From contig CM071586.1 in NCBI GenBank assembly GCA_036426205.1, positions 10,710,518 to 10,774,517 on the forward strand: a stretch of 64,000 nucleotides of DNA. The letters run 5' to 3'. The notes beneath the pieces were generated by a model. It ran no database searches. It was not told the DNA's origin and worked only from the letters and a program-made list of their open reading frames with translations. Origin of the DNA: Ascaphus truei. Its lineage: Eukaryota; Chordata; Amphibia; Anura; Ascaphidae. Positions 46,017-55,707 of this stretch are shown here, in pieces; the first letter of the stretch is position 1, and the number at the start of each line of letters is the position of its first letter. A program made the translations under genes and the position numbers.

Positions 46017-48000
46017 TCCAGATAAACAATTACAAAACGGTTAAGGACATCCCAAAAAATGTAATTGATAAAGTCCTGAAAGACCGCTGGAGCGTTGTAT
46101 AAGCCGAAGGGCATCACGAGATATTCGTAGTGGCCGCTACGGGTGTTGAAGGCGGTCTTCAATTCTTCATCCTCCCGGATGCGAATGAGATTATATGCCC
46201 CGCGAAGGTCTAGCTTGGTAAACAGGTTAGCACCTTGAAGTCTATCGAAGAGTTCAGAGATGAGTGCGAGTGGGTAAAGGTTCTTCACCGTAATGCGGTT
46301 CAGACCCCGTTTGTTTATACACGATCTGAGAGTACCGTCTTTATTCTTAATGAAAAAGAATCCAGCCCCCGTGGGCGAATTGGAATGCCGTATAAAGCCC
46401 CGTTTCAAGTTCTCGCGAATATATTCGTTCATGGCTTCTGTCCCAGGCAGAGAGAGGGGGTAGGATTTGAATTTGAGCAATGTGTATCCAGGTACCTAGT
46501 CTATCGGACAATCGTATGATCTGTGAGGGGGTAGTAGCTCGGATTGAGTCTTGCTGAAGACATCCAGAAAATCTGCGTATGGGGCGGGTAAATCTCCCTT
46601 ATGGTTGGATGTATTAGCCAGCAGTTGAGGCGGAAGTACAGCTGGTGGGGAAGACTCCTCTGACCTTGACTTCCACACAATGGGATCTTGAGATGTCCAA
46701 TTGATGTACGGATTGTGCTTCTGAAACCAAGGTAAGCCAAAGGTGACCGGAGTTCTAGGAGCATGGATTACAACAAAGGCCAGGGTCTTCTTGTGGGAAT
46801 GAGAAGAAAGGGTGAGGGGGCAGGTCTCCAAGGAGATGTATGCCGGGGTTAGCGGACAGCCGTCGATCCCTACAAAGGCAACAGGAGATTTCTTCCTAAT
46901 GAGTGGAATCTGGTTCTGTTCAGAGAATGTCTGGTCCACGAAATTTCCTCCCGCGCCGGAATCGATAAATGCCTCTGTGGAGGTGCGGAAGGTAGGACCA
47001 GAGAGTGAGATGGGAATTGTCAACTTTTTGGGAAGTTCCTTTTTGGAAAGGGTACAAGGAGAGTTAGCACCCAGGGAGAGCCCCTTCGTACTCACTGGGC
47101 TTGGTCGTTTCCCGGACATAGTGGACAATCACAGACCAGATGGTATGAAGATCCGCAGTAGTAGCATAACCCACCGGCCCGGGGATGCTGGACTCCGAGT
47201 TGCATTGGCACCAGAGCAAGCAGCGGGGAGACGACAGGCCCCGTGGTTGAAGAGAACCTGGGAAAAGGGGCATGGAAAGGCATAAATCAGGGGTGTTGGC
47301 GCTCAGCTCGACGTACCTGAAGACGTCGCTCTACTCGAATGGCCTGGGAGATGAGTTCCTCCAGAAGTCCTGGCCTGGGTTGTGAGGCGAGTTCGTCCTT
47401 CACTGAATCCGTTAGGCGTTGCCAGAAGACTGAGACTTAGGCCTTCTGGTCTAATCGTGTCTCAGCTGCTATGGTCCTGAACTCCAAGGCGTACTGGGCC
47501 ACGGACCGACGTCCCTGTGAAAGCTGAAGCAAAAAGTCAGAGGCAGTTTCTTGGCATGCGGGGGTATTGAAGACCTGTCGAAAGTCTCGTCTAAGGGCAG
47601 TGTAATCACGGGTGATTTCGGGACATAGTTCCAAATCGGGGAGGCCCATGCCAGTGCATTTCCCGTGAGTAGGCTGTAAACGTACGCCACTTTCTTACGA
47701 CTAGTGGAATACTGCTGCGGGGCAATCTCAAACTGGATCTCGCATTGATTGAGAAATCCACGACAGGCGTGCGGGTCCCCCATGTACGGCTTTGGTGCCG
47801 GAATCTTGGGCCTGGTGCCGCGGTGGACACCAGTTCTGCCTGCGCTGGCGGTGTGGACACAGGTGGTGCCTGAAAAGAAAGATCTTCTACCTGTTGAGTG
47901 AGGAAAGCCATCTGATCAGTTAAGGCATGTATTTGTTGATACAAAGCCGTCATCATAGAGCCCAGATCAGTCTGGTCTGAGTCTTGTGGGCTCGACATAA
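46017..48000 (-). pseudogene. Outer Gypsy gag, protease and truncated RT
   Basis: Gag starts at 47998 (MSSPQDSDQTDLGSMM) and changes frame several times (about 47780, 47640, 47440). A CCHC knuckle (CYYCGSSYHLVCDC) lies near 47175. Protease motif AFIDSGAGGNFV is at about 46965. RT runs from about 46480 ([15 protein letters not shown]) to 46017, where it stops after VIVYLD because of the inner LTR. The protein resembles the Gypsy at 29-35 kb motif for motif, so both belong to one chromovirus lineage. Confidence 0.85.
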
Positions 48001-48806
48001 TGTTACACCGGTGCTGCCCGCAGACCAGACCCGTCCCTTATACTGAGGTGGGGACGTATATGTGCACGCACCCGCAGCAGAAGGAGCGTGTCCGGAGTGT
48101 GGTGTTTTGGTGTTGCCTGGCCAGGTAGAAATAGCTGTAGCAATACTTGCCGGTACCGGTAAAAGTAGAGACGTAGTAGTTGCCGTTAGCCAAGGTCAGG
48201 AATAGGAGAGATCCGGAAGGTCGGGTCCGAGCTGAGATCAAGGGACGTGAGAAGCCACGTAGTCAATAGGGAGCCGGGGTCGAGAGCCAGAGAGTGTAGT
48301 CCGCCAAGCCGAGTCGTAACCTGAATAAGCGAAGACAAGAGAGAGCCAGAATAGACATCCACAAAGAGATACTATGTCGAGCAATGTGAAAGAGGTAAGA
48401 CAGGTACTATATACTGCGGCTGACCAATAGGAAGCGGAGGCAGGCCTGGAGGAGCACGAGGAGCTGTCCTGGATTGGTTCCTATGATAGCCAGCCAGGTG
48501 GGAAGCTTTGGGGTTAAGTTGTAGCTGGCGCGTGGGCGGAGGGCGATGCTTCACTGCAAGAGCAGTGAATAAATTATCTTGGTCCGGCGCGCGTGCCGTA
48601 ACGAGGGGAGGCGTGCGCGCAGAGGCAATGGCAGCCGCCTGAGCACCAGCTGCCCGTGGTGCAGGGTCTGCCCGCCGGAGTCGACCGGGAAGCCCCCCAA
48701 CCACAGGGGCCATGCAGGAGCGGCGAGGAAGGAGCACCACAGTAGTGGGAGCAAAAAGAGGTGAGGGGGGGGTCATGCTGCGACCACCGTGACCCCTGAA
48801 TCCTCA
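48001..48806 (-). repeat. 5' LTR of the outer Gypsy
   Basis: An 806-bp LTR on the minus strand, similar to 39138-39938. The ATG of gag follows it by a few bases (47998). Confidence 0.87.
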
Positions 48807-48865
48807 AACTGAGGAGTATGCAATTTATGACTTAAGGCATTAAATGGTCCCTGTGTGTGTATGTA

Positions 48866-49224
48866 CTGCTGCGGCCGAGTTTATTTGAGCATTTGCCCGG
48901 TCTCGGCCGCAGCAGTAACCAGGCGCGCGCCGGGATGTGCCTGGCACGCGCCGAAGCCGCGGAGGAGCGCCCTCCGATCGGGGCTTTCTCCCTCCGCTCG
49001 CCGGGTCCGCCGAGTCCCCCGGAACCCCCTGCCGCCGTCCCCCACATCGCGGGACACCAGGGCTCCCTCGGGGAGCCCTGGACGCACGTGCAGGGGGCGC
49101 AGGCACCCGATGACGCGTGACCGCGCGTCGATGACGCGCGGCACGCCGAGAGAGTGCGGCTAGCATGCCGGGGCATCCCCAGGCTTGCGGAGCTAGCCGC
49201 ACTCAAATAAAATGTGCCGCCTCT

Positions 49225-49225
<1 letters not shown>
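48866..49225. mobile_element. GC-rich MITE of the GCGGC/TTTATTTGA family
   Basis: The left end reads CTGCTGCGGCCGAGTTTATT; the right end, inverted, reads CAGAGGCGGCACATTTTATT. TA flanks both (48864-48865, 49226-49227). The interior is CpG-rich with a subterminal inverted pair (GCTAGCCGCACTCAAATAAA side). It is non-coding; the long frames on both strands are composition artefacts. Confidence 0.72.
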
Positions 49226-49227
<2 letters not shown>

Positions 49228-49265
<38 letters not shown>

Positions 49266-49302
49266 TATATATATATTATATAATATATATATATTATGTA
49301 TA
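49228..49302. repeat. TA microsatellite
   Basis: GTGTG then (TA)n with interruptions TATAATATTATATA, about 75 bp. Confidence 0.95.
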
Positions 49303-49390
49303 TACTGACAGCAAATAAGGACCACTTCATGCATTTAAACTGGATATTACCCTCACTTAGCATAGCCATGAGGTGACAAAGTAAGTTGTT

Positions 49391-49460
49391 TAGGGTAAGG
49401 AATTAGGGTAAGGTGTTTAGGGTAGGGTGTTAGGGTAAGGTGTTTAGGGTGAGGTGTCTT
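49391..49460 (+). repeat. Telomere-like TTAGGGT array, degenerate
   Basis: Five TTAGGGT heptamers interspersed with AAGG, AGGTGT and GAATT in about 70 bp (GTTTAGGGTAAGG, ATTAGGGTAAGG, GTTTAGGGTAGGG and so on). Short and impure, so it may be coincidental. Confidence 0.7.
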
Positions 49461-51106
49461 GTCAGTGGCAGCGAGAGTTTCCCGGCGGCAAGGTGAGTGG
49501 CAGCTAAACACCGGCAGTGATTTTCTCACCGGCAAAATAGTCGCGACCAAATGTACTGGACAGCCCCACCATGAACCAATCAATATCACCAATGACAACA
49601 GCAGCTGTAATACCTTATCCTCACTCCGCTGTTCCCAGAGCAATTAGTGCAGCACCCCCAGTGGTAGCCATTGGAAACCAGAGTCGGGATCATAAGCTTT
49701 GTGTTCCACTTCGTGGGGGTGGAAGTTATTATTGGTTCGAACAGAACTTAAGTCAGGTAGTGAGCTAACAACACAATGAATTGCACCTTATATTTACATA
49801 TGTTCTCCTGGATCTGTCTGCTCCGGCACAGGTGGAACATGGCCAAGGGGTAGGGGGGGCTCAGAGGAAGGACCGGCACTGGTGTCTAACAAAGAGGGGA
49901 GTGTTAGTAACCAGGAGAGTGGTGGTCTTCAAGCTAAGGATGATGATGTTGAGCAAAGAGAGGAAGAGGCAGCAGCAATGGCTCTAGCAGAAGAAGCACC
50001 TTATCCAGGGGTTTCACACACTAAAGTACCCAATGTTCAGTAATAATTTACATTGCCTCTTCCAATCATTGTGCCGAATTTTGTCGTACTGTCACCCTAC
50101 ATGTGCAGCCACAACATGACAAGGGAAAGAAGAGAACACATTTAGCTAAGCTAACTAACTTCGGTGGCACTACCATCAATGGTCACATAACCATGGTAGG
50201 AACTGACCCGGAGGATAAGGATGCGGTCAGTCCCATTAGGTTGCATGGAACCCCACATAGTATGATCGTGGCAGACATTGTCTCTGGAGCCGAGGACATC
50301 TGCTTCTTCTACTGCTTCGCCGGAGACAGTGAGTCTGGCTCCATCTGTATGACATCACTGTACACAGAATGCAACTACGGATAAATCAAGTGACCAAAAT
50401 TCCTTCTCCCCCCCCAATTATACATGTTGCCCTGGAATCTTATAAAACCATGCCACACGTAAATATACTTATTATACGTATTATGCGTTCATCTAAAGGG
50501 AATATGAACTCATAGTTGGTTGGTCGACTTTAGGGTTACATGGTGTTATATGACTTCAGATGTCGCCACCGGCATCCCGGTCCTAGTCCCTTCCATTATA
50601 GGAATATAGCAGTGGTCAATAGGACACCGAAATGGAACTACTGGACTGTGTAAAGGCCGCTTTAGCAGAAAAGCAATACTTATGGGAAAGAGGACGGGAC
50701 TAGGTCATCACGTTTAATCATTTTTAATTATTCATTTTCTTATTTGTTGTTTTTTTTCATTTGGTTACTAATTAAAGCTCATTTGGATTTATGGCACCCC
50801 CGTCCTTCAGCCCTGGGGCGTCTTTCTGAGCCTTCTTCTCTAGTCTGTTTTTCGCTAACCCTACTGTAAATCTTTCTTTTTTTTACCACCATACACAATT
50901 TTGATACACTGAACAAGTAGAACGAGTTTGCTGTCTAATATACAGTAGTTATTGTTTATTATTTGCCAAAACTTCAATTGAAACTCAAACAAACGGTGAT
51001 ATTTGGATGTAAGCTGGAGTATGTTGGGATATCTGGTGTGACAATGTACTGTAACGTGCTATTTCTGTATAACTGCTCTACTGATTTTTGAGAATAATGG
51101 CACTAT
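49461..51106. other. 1.6 kb without recognised genes
   Basis: Short plus frames at 49571-49768 and 50103-50384 have no recognisable domain. The sequence is otherwise AT-rich. I cannot assign it to a known element. Confidence 0.3.
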
Positions 51107-51108
51107 TA

Positions 51109-51281
51109 CTGCTGCGGCAGCATTTATTCTTACTAATCACTGGCATGTACCTGGCATGTTCCTGGAATGCCACTCTGTTCACCTGGAGCATGCCGGGCTC
51201 CTTTTGCCTTCCCAGCCAGGCGCATTACACGGCAGACGCGCGGTTGATGTGTTAATTGATAATGGTTCAGGATTTACTAGG
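51109..51281 (+). repeat. Isolated left end of the composite transposon (copy 1)
   Basis: 173 bp identical to 52666-52838, preceded by TA at 51107-51108, starting CTGCTGCGGCAGC and ending GATTTACTAGG. A PLE begins immediately after. Confidence 0.85.
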
Positions 51282-52663
51282 TGTTGGTCAAATTCCCAAA
51301 AACAGCCACCTTTTACAGCCTTCCCAAACTACATAAATCTAAGAGACCCCCACCAGGTAGGCCTATTGTTTCGGGGATTGGGAGCTTAACCGAAAAAACT
51401 AGCTCCTACATAGACTGTATCTTGAGACCATTTGTACAATCTCTGCCATCCTACCTTAGAGACACTAAGGATGTGCTGAGGAGACTTGATGGCATCACTG
51501 TAACAGACGAAACCATCTTTGTCACTATGGATGTCGAAGGACTCTATACCAGCATCAAACATGATGCTGGTATAAAGGCAGCTATGTATTTCCTCAATAC
51601 AAGGGGTACGTTTTATAAAGCACACAATGCATTCAGGGCCGAGCTGATTGAGTTTGTACTTACACATAACTATTTTTTGTTTGCAAACACATATTACCAT
51701 CAGATCCAAGGCACGGCCATGGGTACAAAGTGTGCTTCATCATACGCCAACCTATATTTAGGGTGGTGGGAAACTATGCTGTTTTTCTCAGAAGAAATGC
51801 AGCCATACACATCACACATCGATATATGGGTACGCTATATCGATGATGTGATGATGTTATGGAATGGCACCACTGATAAACTTCTGGAGTTAGTTGACAT
51901 TCTCAACAGCAACGAACTTAATCTGTTTCTGACTCTAGAACATGATCATGATAAAGTAATGTTCTTAGATGTGTGTATCTCCAGAGGCACTGACAACATC
52001 ATTGATACCACCATCCACCGTAAGGCCACAGCCACAAACAACCTTCTTACTGCCAGTAGTCATCACCCTAGATCTCTCATCAACGGTATTCCAGTTGGCC
52101 AGTGTCTGAGATTAAAACGCAACTGTAGTAACAATACCGACTTTGAGATACAGGCAGGTTTGATGGCTAAGAGGTTCTGCGAACGTTGCTATAGTAAGCG
52201 AATAGTGAAGTTGGCATATAAAAGGGCCAAGTATACTCCACGCTGTTCATTGTTACAAGATAAGATCACAAAAACAGATGACAAAATAGTAAGATTTATT
52301 GGCTCATTTAACAACCAATGGAACCATGCCAGGGATATTATATATAAGCACTGGCACATTTTGAGGGCAGACAACATTATTGGTGAATTTTTGCTGGACC
52401 ATCCATCCATGGTCAGCAGGAGGGCGAGAAATCTAAATGATGTTCTGGTTCATAGCCACTTTGACGAAGACGTCAAGAGGACCTGGATACCTCCTAAACC
52501 ACAGGGGTCATTCAAATGTAGCAAATGTAAGGCGTGTGATCACATACTTACTACCAGTACATTTTCTAACTGGAATGGAACCCAGACTTATAACATCAGA
52601 AAGTTCATCAATTGTCAGACCACTGGCGTCATTTATCAAGCCATTTGCGACTGTGGTAAAGTA
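51282..52663 (+). pseudogene. PLE reverse transcriptase, truncated at both ends
   Basis: The frame starting at 51281 is open for about 460 codons. It has the PLE RT start FYSLPKLHKSKRPPPGRPIV, then TMDVEGLYTSI, IQGTAMGTKCASSYANLYL, catalytic RYIDDVMMLW, FLDVCIS and RLKRNCSNNTDF. After the Cys cluster (CSKCKACDH) it enters the GIY-YIG domain (TTGVIYQAICDCGKVY) and ends abruptly at the second 173-bp repeat. The endonuclease is therefore lost. The 5' end is also truncated. Confidence 0.92.
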
Positions 52664-52665
52664 TA

Positions 52666-52838
52666 CTGCTGCGGCAGCATTTATTCTTACTAATCACTGG
52701 CATGTACCTGGCATGTTCCTGGAATGCCACTCTGTTCACCTGGAGCATGCCGGGCTCCTTTTGCCTTCCCAGCCAGGCGCATTACACGGCAGACGCGCGG
52801 TTGATGTGTTAATTGATAATGGTTCAGGATTTACTAGG
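52666..52838 (+). repeat. Left terminal repeat of the composite transposon (copy 2)
   Basis: Identical to 51109-51281; it continues without a break into the element (GCTGCAATGCTTCGCGTGTC onward). That continuation is found inverted near 63085-63125. Confidence 0.9.
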
Positions 52839-53085
52839 CTGCAATGCTTCGCGTGTCCGCCAGATGGCATAAATTCATGACTTGTAATGCGCCGAATCAG
52901 TAATGTGTTGGCTTGCAGGTGTTTCGTTTAAAAAAGATACTGTACCACAGTGTGCCATTGTAACTTGGCCTTGGCCTTGAGACTGAAGGAAGAGTTGCCA
53001 AAATGTATCAATTTAGGCTTTTCATATTAAAGAAAGACAAAGACCAGTTTCAGTTTGTACACTATTCTCCAGAGACCCACCCGCC

Positions 53086-53685
53086 ATGAGTGTTCAAGTG
53101 CAGCCTGCTTTCCAAAAACCTGACAGAAGTTACGCGTATTTGATATGGGCCGCGATTAATGCAACAGAGGATAAGATGGCAACAGTTGCTCAAATTTATC
53201 AGTATTTTATCGAAAAATATGACTTTTACAAATTTTCGCCAACTCCTCATACGTGGAAGCGTGCAATAAGGAAAAGGTTATGTAGTGACCCCTGTTTTCA
53301 CCGTATTGAGCCCCAATTTGTTGGAGGGTATTGGTGTGTATCACCAGGTTTTTCCCGTATCTATGATCATGGAGGCGGCAAAAGGCAAAGGGTCGTGTTA
53401 AAACCAACTAAGAAGCGACAGTCGCTGCCAAGCAATGCACCAGCACCAGCACCGGCTTCCAATGACGGTCCCACTGTCAGTGACAACCCTGAGCCTGAGC
53501 CTGAGGCTGAGCTGGATTTGGCGTGCAGTTTTGATGAAGCTTGCATGTACCTAAACGATTTCCAGCCTCACCTGCTGACTACAGATGGACTAGTCCCGCT
53601 GCCAACTATCGACGTGGATGATGAAGAAAGTTGGACCGGCAGTGGACCGGCGCCGGCACAAGCTGAATGGGAAATTCAATGGTGA
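53086..53685 (+). CDS. Forkhead (winged-helix) protein encoded by the transposon
   Basis: A 199-codon frame. Residues about 13-85 form a forkhead-like domain: RSYAYLIWAAINATEDKM, VAQIYQYFIEKYDFYKF, HTWKRAIRKRLCSDPCFHRI and a wing ending GGYWCVSP. The recognition helix is R-A-I-R-K-R-L-C where Fox proteins have N-S-I-R-H-N-L-S, so specificity must differ. A basic segment (GGGKRQRVVLKPTKKRQS) follows, a likely nuclear signal. An Ala/Pro/Glu-rich acidic tail may be an activation region. A splice donor (ATG/GTGAGT, 53682) coincides with the stop, and an acceptor lies at 53791. Splicing would still create a stop (TG/A) at the junction. AATAAA signals lie at 53880 and 53895. It is the first gene from the left end, pointing inward. 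It is fully open, unlike the neighbouring genes. Confidence 0.8.
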   Translation: MSVQVQPAFQKPDRSYAYLIWAAINATEDKMATVAQIYQYFIEKYDFYKFSPTPHTWKRAIRKRLCSDPCFHRIEPQFVGGYWCVSPGFSRIYDHGGGKRQRVVLKPTKKRQSLPSNAPAPAPASNDGPTVSDNPEPEPEAELDLACSFDEACMYLNDFQPHLLTTDGLVPLPTIDVDDEESWTGSGPAPAQAEWEIQW

Positions 53686-54034
53686 GTGCTGTCTTGTTGC
53701 CGTATTATTTTGGTGGGGCTGGCTGGGTACTTCTTTAGGGGGCTGACCATTACTGTACTGTACATTAAAACTTTTCTTTTTTTTTCCTCAGAAAAGAAAA
53801 CGGCTAATGGGGGGATTTCGATGGATAATATTGTACTGTACTGTATGCTGATGTTTTCCGGCCGTACAGTATACTGTGTAATAAACCCTGATTAAATAAA
53901 ACTATGCATTTATTCTACATACAGTATTCAGTATCGTTTCATTATTTGTCTTCCACAGTATACTGTACAGTGGTATACAGTGCCTAACATCTATGGGCAA
54001 AAAGAATTTTATTCCTAGGTGCCCTACAACAGAA

Positions 54035-54094
54035 GTTCCCACGCCAATTGCCCTTGAACTTGACCGCGGCCCTAAGTAGATCCCACGCCAATTG
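54035..54094 (+). promoter_or_regulatory. Iteron pair CCCACGCCAATTG
   Basis: GTTCCCACGCCAATTG at 54035-54050 and GATCCCACGCCAATTG at 54079-54094, 44 bp apart, the same spacing as in the mirror cluster at 61901-61960. Confidence 0.6.
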
Positions 54095-54620
54095 CGCGAA
54101 TATAATGTAAAATAACCCGTTCTGTGGGTCTGAGCGTGTTGAAATTTACATGGTCCCCATGCGGTGGGACCCTTGCCATAGTGGCAAAATATCAGCCTCC
54201 CAAGACCCCCGGAACCGGAGGTCCCAAAAGACAATTTAAAAGCACATTACCAAAGTGGCTTTTTTTCTGCCATGCAAGTCAATGGCAGAAACCTGAACTT
54301 TAACATCACCCTGACTCCGTTCTGTTGCCACGAGAGGGTCGCAATTTGCCATGCAATCCTGCCACAACTAGGACTACATGGTGTCCGAATATGAGCCCTC
54401 TAGCTCGAACAGAACCGGAGTTCTGGGTTCCAGGTTTCTGCTCATTGTGACTAAGCCGCTTCAAAGCTTTCTCCGCCATTTGCGCTCAATGGTAGGACCC
54501 TCCTCGCTGGCGTGACCCTTTCTCGCCGCCATTACTGCTCGGACCCTGTTGGGGTCAAGTGAGGGGGTTCCTAACATCTAGGGGCAAATAAATTTTATTT
54601 CTAGGTGCCCTAAAACAAAA

Positions 54621-54678
54621 GTTCCCACGCCAATTGACCTAGTTCCAACGCCAATTGCCGTAGTTCCTACACCAATTG
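54621..54678 (+). promoter_or_regulatory. Three iterons phased at 21 bp
   Basis: GTTCCCACGCCAATTG (54621), GTTCCAACGCCAATTG (54642) and GTTCCTACACCAATTG (54663) start exactly 21 bp apart, placing them on the same face of the helix. The array is conserved at 59773-59830 and 61316-61373 in the opposite orientation. Likely binding sites for a protein of the element. Confidence 0.65.
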
Positions 54679-55707
54679 CGCGACCAGCCAGTAAAAAAAC
54701 AGTGCAGCAAGCCTCTACAGTCCACAGTACATTTGTTACACTGGCAAAGCAGCAGATGGAAACAATGTGAGGCAATTCAACATGGTCTTTTATTGGTGGA
54801 GTCTGTACAAAAACATTTATTTACAATATTGAAACATTTAAAGTGCACAGCAATTCAAAACATCAAGAAAACACAGGGAGTTAAAGTGACTTGCTTTTTT
54901 TAACCATCCATACATAATAATACATTCTGCAGCCTTTATTATTACAGTACATTCTTCTGCCTGCCACAAAACATTTTTGGTGCATGGGGCACAGGGAGTT
55001 AAAGTGGCTTGCTTTTTATGTACTATATTTGGGGGTTGTCTTTGGGGTCTAATCACACCATCCCCCTCCCCCAACCCTAAGAGGCCTGTTCTTTGAACGG
55101 TACTGTAATGCTTTCAAAAGTCCCCTCTCGAATTTGGAAAACCTTTGTGAATCATCGGGAAACATGAGTATATACTGTATAGTAAAATTAATTTTTCTTT
55201 AGTCTTTCTTTATCTTTTCCTCATTCTGTCTGCAGTACAGTAGTTCATTGAGAGAGGAGAGGTTTTGTGTACATCATTGCTGCTGTTTATATACTGTACA
55301 TTTGACTGTACAAGCAGATTTGACTGGACACAACGCCCCCATCCACCTAGGCCACCGTTTTTCCTGGAACGACAAGAAAACCAAAAATTAGTGCAGTTAC
55401 TGTACTGTATTATGGCAGAACTACTGTAGTAGGTGGCTGGTGCAGCTTTCTCTGGAAAGAAAAAAAATGGGGCAGTTAGTAGGCAGTTACTGTAGTACTG
55501 TCCAACTAGTGTACTGTATACCGTACTGGAACTACTGTATACTCTGACTACTGTTAAATTCTATGTATCTGTAACCTAATGGCTGGTGCTGCTCTCTCTG
55601 TAAAGAAAAAACTAACTACTGTATACTCTTACTATCTGGAAAGAAAAAAACTGTGCCATACTTACCTGTAACATACTGTACTGTACTTACAATACTACAG
55701 CACAGTA

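Larger units (their letters stand above)
39138..48806 (-). mobile_element. Nested Gypsy wreck (outer element) bounded by ~0.8-kb LTRs
   Basis: LTRs at 39138-39938 and 48001-48806 are closely similar. Read on the minus strand they start TGAGGATTCAGGG and end CGGTGTAACA or CGGCGTAACA. The element runs right to left: gag/protease/partial RT (47998-46017), then a second Gypsy (46016 to about 40040) that interrupts RT, itself interrupted by a PLE (about 44700-43100 or beyond). It then resumes only with the last ~25 codons of its own chromodomain tail (about 40030-39945), the polypurine tract and the 3' LTR. The flanking bases do not show an obvious target duplication. Confidence 0.85.
53675..55136 (+). 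repeat. Left arm of a large internal inverted repeat
   Basis: This 1.46-kb stretch is present inverted at 60559-62326. It begins with the last codons and terminal intron of the forkhead gene and its poly-A signals. It then carries iteron clusters, the segment GGGTCTTGGGAGGC (inverted) and ends at the TTTCAAAAGTCCCCTCTCG phrase. Confidence 0.88.

Noticed and set aside
48551..49206. Long frames on both strands around 48.6-49.2 kb
   Set aside because: CpG-rich LTR and MITE DNA leaves stop-free frames by composition; none has a domain.
49571..50384. Two short plus frames (66 and 93 codons)
   Set aside because: No recognisable domain, start context or neighbours; could not be supported as genes.
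54578..54903. Small frames repeated in three places (also 59676-59897 and 61246-61440) with Ile-Gly-Val-Gly-Thr repeats
   Set aside because: The peptide repeat is simply the 21-bp iteron read in frame (21 is a multiple of 3); no evidence of translation.
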